A stretch of DNA of 64,000 nucleotides, taken from the NCBI GenBank assembly GCA_012845835.1, contig JABAKD010000021.1, positions 8,577,006-8,641,005 on the forward strand, written 5' to 3'. Numbering within the stretch: the first letter of the stretch is position 1; each line of letters opens with the position of its first letter. Below, piece by piece: positions 31,746-43,366 of the stretch. Source of the stretch: Undaria pinnatifida (Eukaryota; Sar; Phaeophyceae; Laminariales; Alariaceae). The position numbers and the translations under genes were made by a program. Under the pieces are notes generated by a model, which worked only from the letters and a program-made list of their open reading frames with translations, ran no database searches and had not been told where the DNA came from.

Positions 31746-31784
31746 ACGGAAGTCGATGATTACCCGCGATTTTCACGGGTGGTC

Positions 31785-31985
31785 GGAATTCCGTTCACGG
31801 GCCGGGTCGGGTCAAGGTGACCTGCCCCGACCAGTGCATCCATTTTTGGAAAACTTCTTGACCCGACCCGTGCCGACCCGTGATATGTGGAACACCTCCT
31901 GACCAGACCCGACTCTACCCGCGAGGCTTTGAAAACATTCTGACCCGACCCGCGGGCCCGGTCATGACCCGTGAACAGCCCTGAT
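31785..31985 (-). repeat. GGGTC-rich dispersed repeat (family M)
   Basis: Contains inverted gggccgggtcgggtc / gacccgcgggcccggtc; ends cgtgaacagccctga. Confidence 0.6.
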
Positions 31986-32549
31986 GATTACAGCATCGGG
32001 CGCTGTTGGTTGGCTGGGGGGCGATAAAGTTGATGTCCGAAAGTGCAACAATGCAAGGGGTCGCCATACAGGACGGGAGCGGCACGGTCCTACTGGGACT
32101 GCTGCGCGTTCACGCTGCTCGTAGACTCTTGAAAACGTCGCAATCGCCGTTTTTTGGTCGCTGTACATGGACGATTTTGGGGTAAAAGAGGAGAACTGGG
32201 GTGAGAGAGAGAGGCATCATCCTCGCCCTCGTCCCAGGACTCAACCAGGCACCCAGGAGATTTTACCGACGTACGAATGTTCTTTCGTGGCAACCGAAAC
32301 CCACCCCACTATCATAGAGTATTTTCAGTTGGGCAAATCCCATGTATCCGACTTGTGCTACGAGTGCGATTAACTTCGGCATGTTCAGCATTCCCATTTT
32401 TGAGCTGTTATGCTCATTGATTTCATCCAACAATTACTTTCTATGAGTGACCGACCAAAGAGCTGGCTATTTGCTTCCTATTGCAGGGCGTTGCGTGCGA
32501 TTATTTTTTGCGGAGCTTTTCCGCGTCTTTTCAATCTAACTGGCCCGCG

Positions 32550-32625
32550 CCTGGAGCAGCTTAGCGGCCGAGACAAGCGGAACTGTTCCGCCGCCATGGC
32601 GGATACACCGCACGCAGCGTACCCA
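32550..32625 (-). pseudogene. Fossil copy of the dynein MTAEQF exon
   Basis: The minus strand reads VSAMAAEQFRLSRPLS against SPMTAEQFRSSQLSH in the exon at 30.9 kb; 27 of about 31 bases match over CATGRCGGCGGAACAGTTCC. The rest of the exon is lost. Confidence 0.45.
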
Positions 32626-32939
32626 GGACTTAAGTCTATGGTACGGGTGCTTATGGGTTTCGCGATATGCAATACGCCGGCGAGAGGTCGTTCGTTACAA
32701 GGCGTTAACAACGCCTTCCGCTTAGGTTTCGTTTCTTAATCCGGGTATACAGACGAAAACATACGCGTTTTCGCGAATTGGTCAACGCTCGGTCTGGTGA
32801 GATCGGCAGTGTCGCCTCGCGTCCTACGGTAGAATTAGCACATTTTGTGCTTCTTTTTTTTCGTTTTCGGATTTTTTTTCGACAAGGCTTCTTAACCCAA
32901 CTTTTTCGGATTTTTTTTTCAATTGATTTCTCCAGGGCT

Positions 32940-33085
32940 TTTTCAAGGGTCAGATCAGGGTGACCCGGCCCGATCCGTCAGATTTCCAACGCTTCCTGAC
33001 CCTCCCCGAATCGACCCGCAGGTGTTAAAAAATACCTCCTGAATCCGACCCGCGGGCTGCCGGGTCATAACCCGTTAAAAGCCAT
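32940..33085 (-). repeat. GGGTC-rich dispersed repeat (family M)
   Basis: gggtcagatcagggtgaccc ... cgggtcataacccgtt. Confidence 0.55.
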
Positions 33086-33499
33086 GGATTTTTTTCGCAG
33101 TATCCATTCAACCCCTTTTATTTCGTCGGGTGCACCTCAAGTTTACTCGAGAATATTGATATGTATATATTATTTTTAATTATTTTTTGGGGGGGGGCAC
33201 GGCAGGGAAGATGTTAATACTCCCATTTCATTACTGGGTTTTCACCACACGCATGAATGACTCTTATTTCATTTTATTTTATTTTTGCACACTTCTACTT
33301 TCCAGCTTCTGGACAAGCCGTGGTCACAGGTGTCGTCCCTTCTTCCCCCCCCCCCGGTTCTGGCATTTGTTTTTTTTTCATCGCGTATTATGGGGTTCAG
33401 CAATCCCACTGCTCGTCGATTTTTCATCGTGTGTTGCCAACTCACGCTCTCGCGCTTTCCGCAAGCCAGTTTGTGCACAAGAAAAAGTCCCCACGAATT

Positions 33500-33715
33500 T
33501 ATACGAGTATGCACTCGGGGGGGCTCGAACTCACGAAACTGATCTATAATACCAGGCTCGAGGATAACTTAATACGCCGCCGGGGTGGCCGGTCATACCT
33601 TACTGACGAAATACTTTCGAAAATTTTCTTGGCGCGGCGTAGCTAACCATTCCGTTCCGGGTTTGCATCGCTACGCTAAAGCAGCACGAAAGGATTCAGA
33701 CCGCAGAGGAAGAGG
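33500..33715 (+). repeat. Family D fragment beside the GATGGAT satellite
   Basis: ggcgcggcgtagctaaccat, ttgcatcgctacgctaaagc. The sequence ctcgaactcac nearby looks like a tRNA T-arm but no tRNA folds. Confidence 0.4.
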
Positions 33716-33716
33716 G

Positions 33717-34530
33717 GGGATGGATGATGGATGATGGATGATAGATGATAGTTGGTGGATGATAGGTGATAGATGATGGATGATGAATGATGGATGACGG
33801 ATGATCGATGAAGGATGATAGATGATGGATGATGGATGATGGATGATAGATGATAGATGATAGATGATGGATGATGGATGATGGATGATGGATGATAGAT
33901 GATGGATGATAGATGATAGACAATAGATGATGGATGATAGATGGTGGATGATATATGCTAGATGATAGACGATAGATGATGAATGATGGATGATAGATGA
34001 TGGATGATGGATGATGGATGATGGATGATGGATTATAGATGATAGATGATGGATGATGGGTGATAGATCATAGATGTTAGATAATAGATTATAGATGGTG
34101 AATGATGGGTGATAGATGATAGGTGATGGAAGATAGGTGATGGATAATGGGTGATGGATGATAGATGATGGACGATAGGTGCTAGATGATGGAAGATAGT
34201 TGATGGATGATGGATGATAGATGATAGATGATAGATAGTGGATGATAGATGATAGATGGTGGATGATGGATGAGAGACGATAGATGATGGAAGATAGATG
34301 ATGGATGATGGTTGATAGATGATGGATGATGGATGATGGATGATGGATGATAGATGATGGATGACGGATGATAGATGATGGATGATAGATTATAGATGAT
34401 GGATGATGGATGATAGATGATGGATGATGGATGGTAGATGATGGATGATAGATGATAGACGATGGATGATCGACGATAGATGATAGATAATAGATGATAG
34501 ATGATGGATGATGGATGATGGATGACGGAT
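33717..34530 (+). repeat. 7-bp satellite-like array (GATGGAT/GATAGAT)n
   Basis: More than 110 imperfect units over 0.8 kb; no ORF of meaning. Confidence 0.9.
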
Positions 34531-34808
34531 GACCAAGTCTACGGTACCCCCATTTTTCAGTACCGGAATTGAGCCACTCGCGCGAATGACTCAGTACCTC
34601 ACGGACAACAATGCTTTAGGCGATGCTTTTGGGGCAGCGATCGAAGATAAACCTTTCCATTGCGGATTGATTTGGTCATGCTTTATCATGTTATATCATC
34701 AAGAAAAACTAACACCGCGGAGGAACAGAGGGGTAGCTCGCGCGACTGACTCCCGAGACAATGCAAAAAACGGACCCAAGAGGGAACCCCTCTACCGTAG
34801 CCTGGGTC
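34531..34808 (+). mobile_element. Repeat family D (with CACTCGCGCGAGTG palindrome)
   Basis: Inverted ends GACCAAGTCTACGGTACCCC and acccctctaccgtagcctgg; inside each end lies a copy of the palindrome-like element (gagccactcgcgcgaatgac; tagctcgcgcgactgactcc). Core cattgcggattgatttggtc. Confidence 0.6.
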
Positions 34809-34839
34809 AGGTGATAGATGATGGATGATAGATGGTGGC

Positions 34840-35040
34840 CGCAGACGGCAAAGCAGGACGGGGATAGGATAAGCAAGCAGACTCTATATGGTATACGGAA
34901 GGAGCGTAGCGTAATGAGCGCCCAAATATTGGAGGTGTCTCTATCAGGAGTAGGAACGGTGCTCCGTCTCGAAAGGGACGCGTGGTCAAAGGTCAAATGA
35001 TTATGTAAGGCAAGCAACAAATGAGTACGCTCCCCCCCCT
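34840..35040 (+). repeat. Dispersed repeat J
   Basis: ggccgcagacggcaaagcag ... taaggcaagcaacaaatgag; matches 53415-53610. Confidence 0.65.
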
Positions 35041-35049
35041 AAAATGCCC

Positions 35050-36060
35050 CCCCCCCCCCCAACCGTAGCCTTGGTCGGGGGGGGGATATAGAGGCCCTTA
35101 AGTGAAGAACCGTGCAGGGAAAAAATGGTGCATACTTCGGAGTATTTACCGCAGCGCGCGCCTGCCCATTTCGACGAAAAAAAAAGCATAAGGGTACGAA
35201 TGATTTGGTGTTTGCCCTGGGAGCCTAGCTAAAAAGGCGTTACTATAGGATCTAGGGTGTTGGATATGGATATCGGGATAAAAAGGGTTTTGACATGCCT
35301 TTGAAGGCGTGTTGTGCGTGTTAGGAAAAAGGGGGTACTACGAATTGGCGTCGCTCACAGCGAGTTTCAGCTGTGTCCGTGGCTAGTTGGAATAAAATAC
35401 AAGAGTTTTTTCTCTGCGGCAACAAGTGAGTGACCAAAGTGAAACCTGCCTATTGATAGTAGAGAGGCAGGCAATAAGGTGGCCTGCAATACTTGGCGTC
35501 GTCGGCCGGACATGTAATCCTTCTACCGTAGTGCAAAGTAAAAAATCAACCCCTCTGTGAGGCTTCCTGAAGAGACGAAGAAAAACACAAACGTGGCGAA
35601 CACATGAGGCAAATACAAGCGTCGGCTGTGCGAAACAGCCCGAGCCACCGGGGGGGGGGGGTACGGGGAAACACCCTGACTGAGCTACCGGGGCACGGCG
35701 GTGTGTGTGTGCGAACTACAACGACATGGAGCTCTGCAAACACGCGTGCGGTGATGGATCCTCGTAACGCTGCAGCACCCCGAGTGGTGCTACGAGCAAA
35801 AGCCCATTCGGTATGTCGCGTTTAAAGAACCAACGCTGGTCCACGTTTCGCGCACGGCGGTAGTTGGCATGCCATTCCAAGAAACAGCGGGGCCAACAAC
35901 ACTCAAACGGCCGTAGCAGCGGGCATGTCATCCCAAGAAAACACCGATCCGCGTTTTTCAACAACGGCAGTAGCCTCCATGATGGGGCCCGCGGTACTAA
36001 TAAACGATGAACGTGGGCCAATTCTTGAGGGCCGCGTCAAAATCCCAGAAGAAGGGGTAT
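35050..36060. other. Intron sequence without gene
   Basis: A G-run, a short piece cttggcgtcgtcggccggac at 35494 that matches the TRIM internal start, and unique sequence; no exon seen. Confidence 0.4.
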
Positions 36061-36063
36061 AGG

Positions 36064-36342
36064 ATTCGAGTCATCCCTCTGTAGTGCGGTGGGGGTTGAA
36101 CGTATTGGGTTAAATGTTTTTTTCCTGGCATTCTGGCCGGTTGAGCTCCTAAAAGTGAGGATCTACCGGCTCGTCTGATGGCTTGTTCGAGTGCAAAGGT
36201 TGTTTTCAGGACTAGCGGATAAGAAGTGCAGGTCGGATCGTGCGCGCGAACGAAATGCCGTCGAAGCGTCATTTTTCGGGTTAGATTTTTGATTGAGTGC
36301 TCATCTCGTGTGAGGAGCCCCAGAAAATTCTTAGAATCTGCG
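36064..36342 (+). mobile_element. MITE family B, right end displaced by a C insertion
   Basis: GAGTCATCCCTCTGTAG to ttcttagaatctgc; a family C element starts at once. A possible right end (cccctacggaggaatgcctc) lies after the C copy. Confidence 0.6.
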
Positions 36343-36611
36343 AGGCGCGATACGATAGAGGTATACCGTTTTTTGGCGAAAATGGTTTCCGAATGACGGG
36401 GTTCCTTAACCTACTAATACTATCGTCGGAAGTACGCCCCATTTATTTTTCATTTGATCCTCGTCGTTGTACCTCGGCCATGGGATTTTTCATCCGGCAA
36501 ACAATTTTGTTTTCTTTGTCTTCTCCATACCAGTTTTCGGGAGAGACATGTCTTAAGCTCCTAAAGTGACGGGAAGTATTATAACAAAAAGGCGTCATCG
36601 TAGCACGCGTC
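36343..36611 (+). mobile_element. MITE family C
   Basis: Ends gcgatacgatagaggtatac and tcatcgtagcacgcgtc; core gacgggg.tccttaac, catgggatttttcatccggc, gacatgtcttaagctcc. Confidence 0.7.
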
Positions 36612-36778
36612 AAAAAAATAATACCCCTACGGAGGAATGCCTCTCAGGTAGGACGCTTCCCTATACGATGGCGGCGGTAGCCCTCTTTGGTCAGACCAAT
36701 TTATGAGTGGAGTGACGGAGGCTCCTCAAAAACCTAGAAACCGCCGAATACCGTTCGAAAACCATCCGTTTTTTGATT

Positions 36779-37053
36779 GCGAGATACGATGGAGGTATAC
36801 CTTTTTTTGGCGAAAATGGTTTTATGAACGACGGGGCTCCTTAACCCAAAATCGCCGGAAAATACGCCCCGTTTATTTTCTCCAGGTGATTCTTGTCGTG
36901 TACCGAGGCCATCTGGGATTTTTCATCCTGTAATAAGAGCAGTTTTATTTTTATTTTCTTCAAATATGTTTTTGAGAGGGACATGTCTTAAGCTCCCAAA
37001 TTGAGGAACACCTCAGAAAAAAAAAAGTGGTGCACCTATATCGTAGCACGCGT
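36779..37053 (+). mobile_element. MITE family C
   Basis: Same structure as the copy at 36343; full-length. Confidence 0.7.
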
Positions 37054-37064
37054 CTTTCTTTTTA

Positions 37065-37270
37065 CCGGGCTTGACGTCGTGGGTCGGGTCACTTCTCGCG
37101 GGTCGGATCGGATTAAAACGATCGCGGCCCGCAATTACCGCAAGTCGGATCGGGTAAGAGTGACCCGAACCGTGAGATTTTCGAACGCCGCCTGAACCGG
37201 CCCGACTCGACCCGCGAGTTTTCGAAAAACAATTCCTTAGATCCGACCCGCGGAGCCGGTTCACGACACG
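37065..37270 (-). repeat. GGGTC-rich dispersed repeat (family M)
   Basis: gacgtcgtgggtcgggtcac ... cggttcacgacacgccc. Confidence 0.55.
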
Positions 37271-37420
37271 CCCGTTTTTTTTTTTTTGTTAACGAAAGTG
37301 CTCTTTGAATACCTATGGCTTATGACCTTTCCCCTCCCATTGGATTTCCGGATTTTTGGTCGAAGTCAGCCTTTCTTCGGTTTAGGAATAGAGCTTCTTA
37401 AGTCAAAATATAAGCCAGTC

Positions 37421-37495
37421 GCCACCATGGTCTTCTAGTGGTTACCCTTTAATCTTACTAGAATTTTGACACGGGCTTCGAGTCCCACGGTGGGT
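37421..37495 (+). tRNA. tRNA-like sequence, probably a pseudogene or SINE head
   Basis: It is 75 bases long with an A-box-like TGGTCTTCTAGTGG and a B-box-like GGCTTCGAGTCC at tRNA spacing. GCCACC at the 5' end can pair with GGTGGG at the 3' end. The T-stem pairs poorly and one extra base sits in the B box, so it is unlikely to be a working tRNA. Confidence 0.3.
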
Positions 37496-37524
37496 CGGCT
37501 TTTTTAGTTATTTTTCCGAAAATC

Positions 37525-37790
37525 AATAACCGAAGGAGTCAACTGCTGAGAACGCCTACAAACAGCCAGTGGCAGCGTGTGGGTAGGCGCAATTCGACGC
37601 GAGTAAGACGAGGGGGGGGGGAACGGGGCCGAAGTCTTCTCGCGACAAGACTGAAGGCGCGTGCCATGGAGGGGGGTGGGGGGGGAGAAGAAGCCTACTG
37701 AGTGACCCCGGACCTGAGTTACGTCTGCTACGGGGGGAGAAGAAGAGAAAAAAAAGAAAAAAAAAGGTGAAGATAATAGAAAGGGTGAGC
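37525..37790 (+). repeat. Dispersed repeat E
   Basis: aactgctgagaacgcctac, ggtaggcgcaattcgacgcg, gtcttctcgcgacaagactg; ends in an A-rich tract about 75 bases from a dynein donor. Confidence 0.6.
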
Positions 37791-37867
37791 GAAAAAAAAA
37801 AAAAAATACTATACGATGAAGGAGCCTCATAGTAGTTATGGTCACCCCCACCTTGAAGGTGCCCTAC

Positions 37868-38105
37868 CTTGAAGACCAAAGTGCTGCGGCTGAGTCCGGT
37901 AGATCTAGCAGGCGAATGTTGCGGCATTCCGCGAGCAGCGCCTGCGCAGCAAGCAGCGCCGGCGACCCCGCGATCTGTCGCGCTTGCAGGGCCTCTCTCG
38001 CGCGCAGAAAACGCCTCCGCCATTCAGGGGGGCTCGCACGAAACCCTCTCCCTTGGCCCCAGCCCCACCCCTCCGTCTCAGACTCGGGTGGAACAAAGGG
38101 AATGC
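37868..38105 (-). CDS. Dynein heavy chain exon (RLGI / FLRAREAL)
   Basis: The exon begins GC ATT after the acceptor accgacaag, so with the single G left by the exon ending at 42684 it gives RLGIPFVPP. It continues SPPEWRRRFLRAREALQARQ, then SPALLAAQALLAECRN and IRLLDLPDSAAALWSS. The donor AG|GTAGGG would read straight into TAG if not spliced. Dynein tails have 'W...FL.A...I...L....P.ML.L..LW....RL.DL' in this place. A second donor-like copy (CAAG|GTGGGG) lies a few bases on, because the last 12 bases are tandemly repeated. Confidence 0.7.
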
Positions 38106-38220
38106 CTTGTCGGTTTACGCAGGCATGAGGGTACGGCCAGCGTCACGAACAAAAATGGCACAGGTTTGGTGTAAATTGGGGAAGAGGGGGGGGGGGGGTA
38201 AGAAAACAATAGGGATTAAA

Positions 38221-38568
38221 GCATGTGCTACGATAGATATATACCTTATTTTGGCTGTGCTACGATATAGGTGTAACTTTTTCTGACGAAAATGGATTCT
38301 ATAATACGGGGCTTCTTAACCTACTAATACTATCGCCGGAAAATAAGTAAATAATACACCATTTTTTTCTTTTCGGACATGATTCTCGATGTGTACCTAG
38401 CGCCTAGGCCATCTGCGATGCTTTTCATCCGGTACTTGACTCTATCTATTAATAGCAGTTTTGTTTTTTCCTCCAAAAATCAGTTTTTGGGAGGGACGTG
38501 TCTTAAGCTCCCGAATTGAGGAACCCTCAGAAAAAAAAAGTGGTGCCCCTCTATCATAGTATGCGTCT
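38221..38568 (+). mobile_element. MITE family C with duplicated left end
   Basis: The left end (tgctacgatag) occurs twice, 38228 and 38258; right end tatcatagtatgcgtc. Confidence 0.65.
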
Positions 38569-38624
38569 TAAGGTACGCTAGCAAACAGGTGTAGAGAAAG
38601 GAAGTACCTGGTAGTAGATAAAAA

Positions 38625-38770
38625 TGGGAAGATGTGGGGACTGGAAACGGGAAAATGGTTAGCGGGAAGGTCACAAGAGAGATACTACCGCTTTGGAAGG
38701 AGGCTCGATTTATATCGGAAATGGCATCTACTCTATATTGTCGGAGGGCAAAAAATAATAGTAGAAAATA
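38625..38770 (+). repeat. Decayed 3'-end repeat (GTCGGAGGGCAAAA family), longer copy
   Basis: It matches the coding exon at 24.1-24.3 kb over about 110 bases (tggttagcgggaaggtcaca...gtcggagggcaaaaa), with stops in the frame. Confidence 0.5.
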
Positions 38771-38789
38771 CAAACGGCACGGGTCTGGT

Positions 38790-39215
38790 TTCAAGCGTGT
38801 GGGAGGGGGGGGTACTCGGTTTGCGCATTGCCGTAGTCGTACGACCACAGACCCTCGCATCCCTACTATGCCGGGATGGAGCATGTCGGGTTTTCACCAG
38901 CCAGGCAGACATTGTTTGCACCAAGCGCAAAGCGCCGTGAGGGTGTTCGGCGAGTCGCATGAAGGGTGAACTGCATCCGTCCAAGAACCGCTCGTAAGAC
39001 GGATTTCGGCACCATGTGCCTACTTTCTTGCTTATGGATGGCAGCGCCAATGAGTTATACATTGTTTTCTGGTGTGGCCACTCCAGAGACAGCAATGGGT
39101 ACTACTATGTAACTGCCCCGTGGGTGTCTTAAAATGTTCACACTACGTGATGCAACCATTCTTCTTGTGCGGAGTTAGAATTTCTCCGCCCCGCACAATA
39201 AGATATATGACTCGA
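38790..39215 (-). repeat. Dispersed ~480-bp repeat I, copy 2
   Basis: Reversed copy; one frame (LEWPHQK ... NPSYERFLDG ... AEHPHGALRL) is open through most of it. Confidence 0.75.
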
Positions 39216-39606
39216 CAACCGTCATGGCAGCCGCCAAAACAAAAACAAAAAACGGAGGGGGGTTGAGCAAAAAACTGCGACTGATCTCGATCACGCACGG
39301 CCATGAATACGTCTTGTCATGGATACGTCTTGAAAGCGGTGATGGCTGTTTGTTTGGTTCCGTGCTATCGTATCTGTCGCCCTGTGCGGCTTGATGTCTC
39401 GAATGAGGCCATGGTCTCATGGTGTTTGTTCACTTTACAGCGGTTAGCGCGCAGGGAAAAAGCGAGCACCGAAACGAGAGAGAGAGAGAGAGTCGTTTCT
39501 TTTCGCCAGGTCTAAGCGGCGATGTTCAACCATTGTTTGATTTTTCGGGCACGCGGAACTAGCGTGTTAAAACCGTATCCGTTTCCGATACCTTAGATCA
39601 TCCATA

Positions 39607-39690
39607 TAGTATCACACACAGCTTGCAAAGATGAGTTTCGACGAAATCTTCGGTCTCACAGCTGGAGTGTATTTTTATTTTTTATATTAT
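39607..39690 (+). repeat. MSFDEIF module, copy 2
   Basis: Same 5' leader; ATG at 39631 opens MSFDEIFGLTAGVYFYFL. After this the sequence diverges into a T-rich stretch. Confidence 0.5.
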
Positions 39691-40160
39691 ATGCCTGGTA
39701 TACCTTATGCGGTATACGTGTACGTAATGTACTGTTCGTACCGTCCTTGTCCCCACTCACCACTCACATCATTCCTCGTAGAGAGAGCTTTTTTTTTTTT
39801 TTTTTTTTTCGCGCACAACGGTAGAGGTAACACGCTTTTTTTTTTTTTCTTTTTTTTCCTTCTTTTTATCATTTTTTTTTCTTCTTTTTTTATTTCCTGC
39901 AAATTGTGGCGCTTTTTTAGCCGACATCACCGGATTTGTTTTTGTTCGTCTTAACGTTTTTGTTTTTCTTTTTTTTTTACGAATAGATTTTTTGTATGCC
40001 CAAGGCCATGGCTTTACCGTGTCCATTGCGTTGTACTTTCGGTTTAATGAAAATCGGCTTTTGGAGGGGGTTAAGGCTTAGATATCTCCTTGAATTGAGG
40101 AGCCTCATAAAAGAAATGTTGAACCTCACTCAGCCTTAGACGCCCGTCACGGTAAAAGTT
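39690..40160. other. T-rich low-complexity stretch
   Basis: Long T and TTC tracts (39788-39990); no gene. The Lys/Phe-rich frames it opens are by-products. Confidence 0.6.
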
Positions 40161-40162
40161 AC

Positions 40163-40424
40163 GACTGATTCTTACTACGATAGCCCCCTCCCAAAAAAAA
40201 AAACAGCGATTTTGTTTCACGAACGTTTCATGGCCGCTCGACACAAGGAAGGATGCTACTGAAAGAAAAGTATCCATACATTTTCTTGTGTGCAAAAGGT
40301 CTACCGATCGGTGACGCCGGGGGTGTCGAGAAACACCGCATTTTTCCGGAGATACGACCGGCAGCTGGTCTTTGAAACCGGCGATTTCGTCGAAGAAAAC
40401 TTGGGGAGAGCTACCGTGGAACAA
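40163..40424 (-). mobile_element. MITE family A
   Basis: Full-length, reversed; separated by about 190 bases from another copy in the same orientation. Confidence 0.7.
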
Positions 40425-40616
40425 CTCCTACCAGTCCCGAGCCAAAGCGTTTCTGATCGATCTGACTGGGGTCGAGCTCCTGGAGCGCGGAACCATCGCT
40501 CAGTACGACACTCTTGCTACAAATGGCAAAGGATACGGAAGGGGAGGGGGAGGGGCTTTTTTCAGCTACCGGGTCTAAGCCAGTCGCACGAGTGCCTCTC
40601 CTCACCTCACTGACGA

Positions 40617-40887
40617 AGACTGATTCTACGATACCCCCTCCCCCCCAAAAAATAACGATTTTCTTTCACGGCCGTTTCATGGCCGCTTGGCACGAGGAAG
40701 GATGCTATGCAAAAAGTTATCTTCATGTACATCCTTGGTTGGAAAGAAAGGGTTGTCGGACGATGGCGTCGGTCGGGGTGGCAGGGGGCAACCGCATTTC
40801 GGGAGACAAGCCCGGGAGCTGGTTTAAACCCGGCGATTTCGTTCAAGAAACGTTGAGGGGGGAGGGGGGCTACCGTGGTACGACTTT
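40617..40887 (-). mobile_element. MITE family A
   Basis: Full-length, reversed; runs into a family D fragment. Confidence 0.7.
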
Positions 40888-41079
40888 ACACTACATGCTT
40901 TGGCCCAGCGCGGCTAACCACTGCATTGCGGATTCACGCCGCGAAATTAATGGAAAACACCCAACCTTAACACCGCAAACAAGGAAAAAGGCCTAAAAAG
41001 GGGACCAAAACAACCTAGCCCCCCTATGAAGGGAACCCCCCCCCCCCCAGCGTATCATTGGAGAAAATCATATATATAT

Positions 41080-41273
41080 ATGTTGAGGACTAGCTCGTAG
41101 AAACGTTTCGTCGGGTTGTGTGCGGCGATTGCGAACGAGCGAACGAGTGTCGTCGAAGTCATGTTTCGGGAGAGGATGTATTTGGCTCCTCGTGCTATGT
41201 GTACACGAAGTATATATATATGTGTAGGAGGCTCAGAAGCTTCTGCTGCGCCTCTACCGCGGGAATGACTCGG
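41080..41273 (+). mobile_element. MITE family B fragment
   Basis: gaggactagctcgtagaaac ... taccgcgggaatgactc. Confidence 0.6.
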
Positions 41274-41357
41274 CCCCCTTTCCCCGGGGGAAAATTCGCC
41301 AACATATCTCGGGGAAGCTCGGTTTGACTTTCGAAAGCATTGATTGTGTGCACCCGA

Positions 41358-41648
41358 TGCGGGCTACGATAGAGTATCACCACGTTTTTTGGGTTTTGAG
41401 GTTTCCACAGTTTGGGCGCTGAAGACCCCTCTCTCCCAAAGTATGATGTGGGGCAAAAATCAACTGCTACGACACCCGATGGAAAAAGTCCCAGATTGGC
41501 CTAGGTACACGACGAGAGTCACGTAAAAAAAAAACGCCGTATTATTTTTTTATTTTCCGACGATAGTATTAGTTGGTTAATGAAGCCCCGTCTTTCAGAA
41601 GCCATTTTCGCCGAAAAAAAAGGTATACCTCTATCGGAGCGCGGTTCA
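41358..41648 (-). mobile_element. MITE family C
   Basis: Reversed copy; ends gggctacgatagagtatcac and acctctatcggagcgcg. Confidence 0.65.
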
Positions 41649-42369
41649 TCGGGTGGGGCGAACACATGCTTCTCAAAAAAATCGAGTTCCGGGTGAGAAT
41701 GCATGGAGCGCTCCTCAAAACGACGCGCACGGGGCGGTAGGGGCTCCTCAGCCAAATAGAGGGGCTATTTTTTTTTTGTTTTTTCTTGTTTTTTTTTTTC
41801 TTCTTCTTCGTCGTCTGCGAGGCAATAAAAAAAAAACTCGTTGGAGCGAAAACGAAAAAAAAACAACCTCCCGTGGCGTGGCCCATAGGTTCCAACAAAC
41901 AAACAAACAAAGAAAACAAACAAGCAAACAAGAGCATCCCTCCAGGGGTTGCTGCCGAAGGAGCCCCGTCATTCGTTAAACGTTTCAGCCAAAAAGGGGG
42001 TATATACCCTAACAACGCTTGACATCGTGGCATGAGTCCCTGAGAGGCCTGTGAGAAAAAAAAAACGACGCGGGGTGGACCTCTACCCTAGCCTTGGTCC
42101 TTTAAAGCATTTATTTTGCTTCGGCTCTGATCTTGATTCGAACTCTGCACACCACCAACGACCGGCTCTGATAAAAAAAAAAACACATTCGCCAGATCCC
42201 GGTACACCATCTTATGGGGCGAAACAATGTAACGAAAAAATGTAACTCAGTAGTAACGCGCGTATGGAATCAGGCCCAGGCGCTTTTCGGCATCATTGCT
42301 CCGCAGCTGGGGAGCCCTGCCAGTCAGTGCTTAAAAGGGTTCGATCCTCAGAGTCATGCCACCACAGGG

Positions 42370-42642
42370 CTTGCCCTTCTTTGGGGGGGTCTAACGTTTC
42401 TTCGGACCGGTTCAGCTCCTCAAGCGTGAAGCTATGGGTTAGTACGGTAAATTTCACGAGTAAACATATTGTTTGTTTTAGGACTGCCGTGTGTAGCGCA
42501 TGGGGACGGGTTGGTCGGTTTGAACAAGCGACGAGCCTCTTCGAAGTCATGGTTCGGGTGAGGCGTTGAACTTCTCGCGTGAGGAGCTCAGAAACTTTTT
42601 CTGAGAAAATTCTGGTGCACCCATGCCGTGGGATGACTCCTC
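42370..42642 (+). mobile_element. MITE family B beside a dynein exon
   Basis: ggaccggttcagctcctcaa ... gccgtgggatgactcc; about 40 bases from the donor at 42684. Confidence 0.65.
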
Positions 42643-42683
42643 AATGGTTGAAATCCATGCGGTAGCATTGCTCTGAACCTCAC

Positions 42684-43340
42684 CTAGACGGTTTCGCTGG
42701 CCCGCATCCAGCAACGCGTAGTTCAGCACCGACCTGCGAATGCTTCTTCGGAACGTGACGCACGCCTCCTCTAGACAACTGTCGATCCCTGCCCTTAGCC
42801 GCTTCGGCACTACCAGTCGCCGCGTCACTGCCTCCGCCGACGCCGCCGACGCCGCCGACGCCCCTTGCGGCACCGCTACCGCCCTCACCGCCCTCGTTGA
42901 CCGCCGTTCTCTTCCGGCGTGACCGTCGACGTTAGGCGACGTTATCGTTGAGCGCCGTTTTTCCTTGATGTGAGCCACAAAGTTATCTCGCGGTGTTGTC
43001 GATGCCCCCGGAGTCGCGGCGGCGACGGCCAGGCCGCCACCACCGCCACCAGGAGGACCATTGCCGTTTCCCCCACCCTCATCCCCGCCGATGTTCGGGG
43101 AGGCACCTAAACCTTTCCTTGCGTTTTTCGTGGAAGGCGGTCGGCTTGAAGAAGGCCTGAGCGGTTCGTCCGCCGCAAACGGGGAACCCCATGTCACTCT
43201 GTCGTCGCGCGCTTGGTCTTCGACTCTGCCTTTTTCTTCTTCTCCTTCTTCTGCGGCTGCACATGCATACGCATGCACCGTTCGCGGGCGAGAGAGGTTA
43301 ACCGATAGAGACTTCATTTTTGGGGGCAACTTATCTCTGA
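42684..43340 (-). CDS. Dynein heavy chain exon (N-terminal low-complexity tail to RRSVLNYALLD)
   Basis: The frame opens after the acceptor gaaccctgccag in phase 1 and ends CTA G|GTGAGG in phase 1. The first 140 or so residues are low-complexity (acidic, then Gly/Asn/Pro-rich). The last 45 contain LVVPKRLRAGIDSCLEEACV and FRRSIRRSVLNYALLDAG, then QRNRLG. This ending matches the dynein motif 'SIR.S.LDY.LLDP.ER.RLGI', completed by the next exon. An ATG at 43317 is a possible alternative start if the upstream exon is not real. Family B and C repeat copies start just beyond the donor. Confidence 0.72.
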
Positions 43341-43366
43341 CTGGCAGGGTTCCTCAGACACACGAG

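Noticed and set aside
33500..33590. tRNA-like stretch with a ctcgaactcac T-arm
   Set aside because: No matching acceptor stem or A box at the right distance.
33257..33646. 129-codon plus-strand Phe/Tyr-rich ORF
   Set aside because: T-rich low complexity with a C-run; no motif and no conserved frame.
41569..42033. Lys/Phe-rich ORFs around 41.7-42.0 kb
   Set aside because: Derived from T/A homopolymer tracts and family C fragments.
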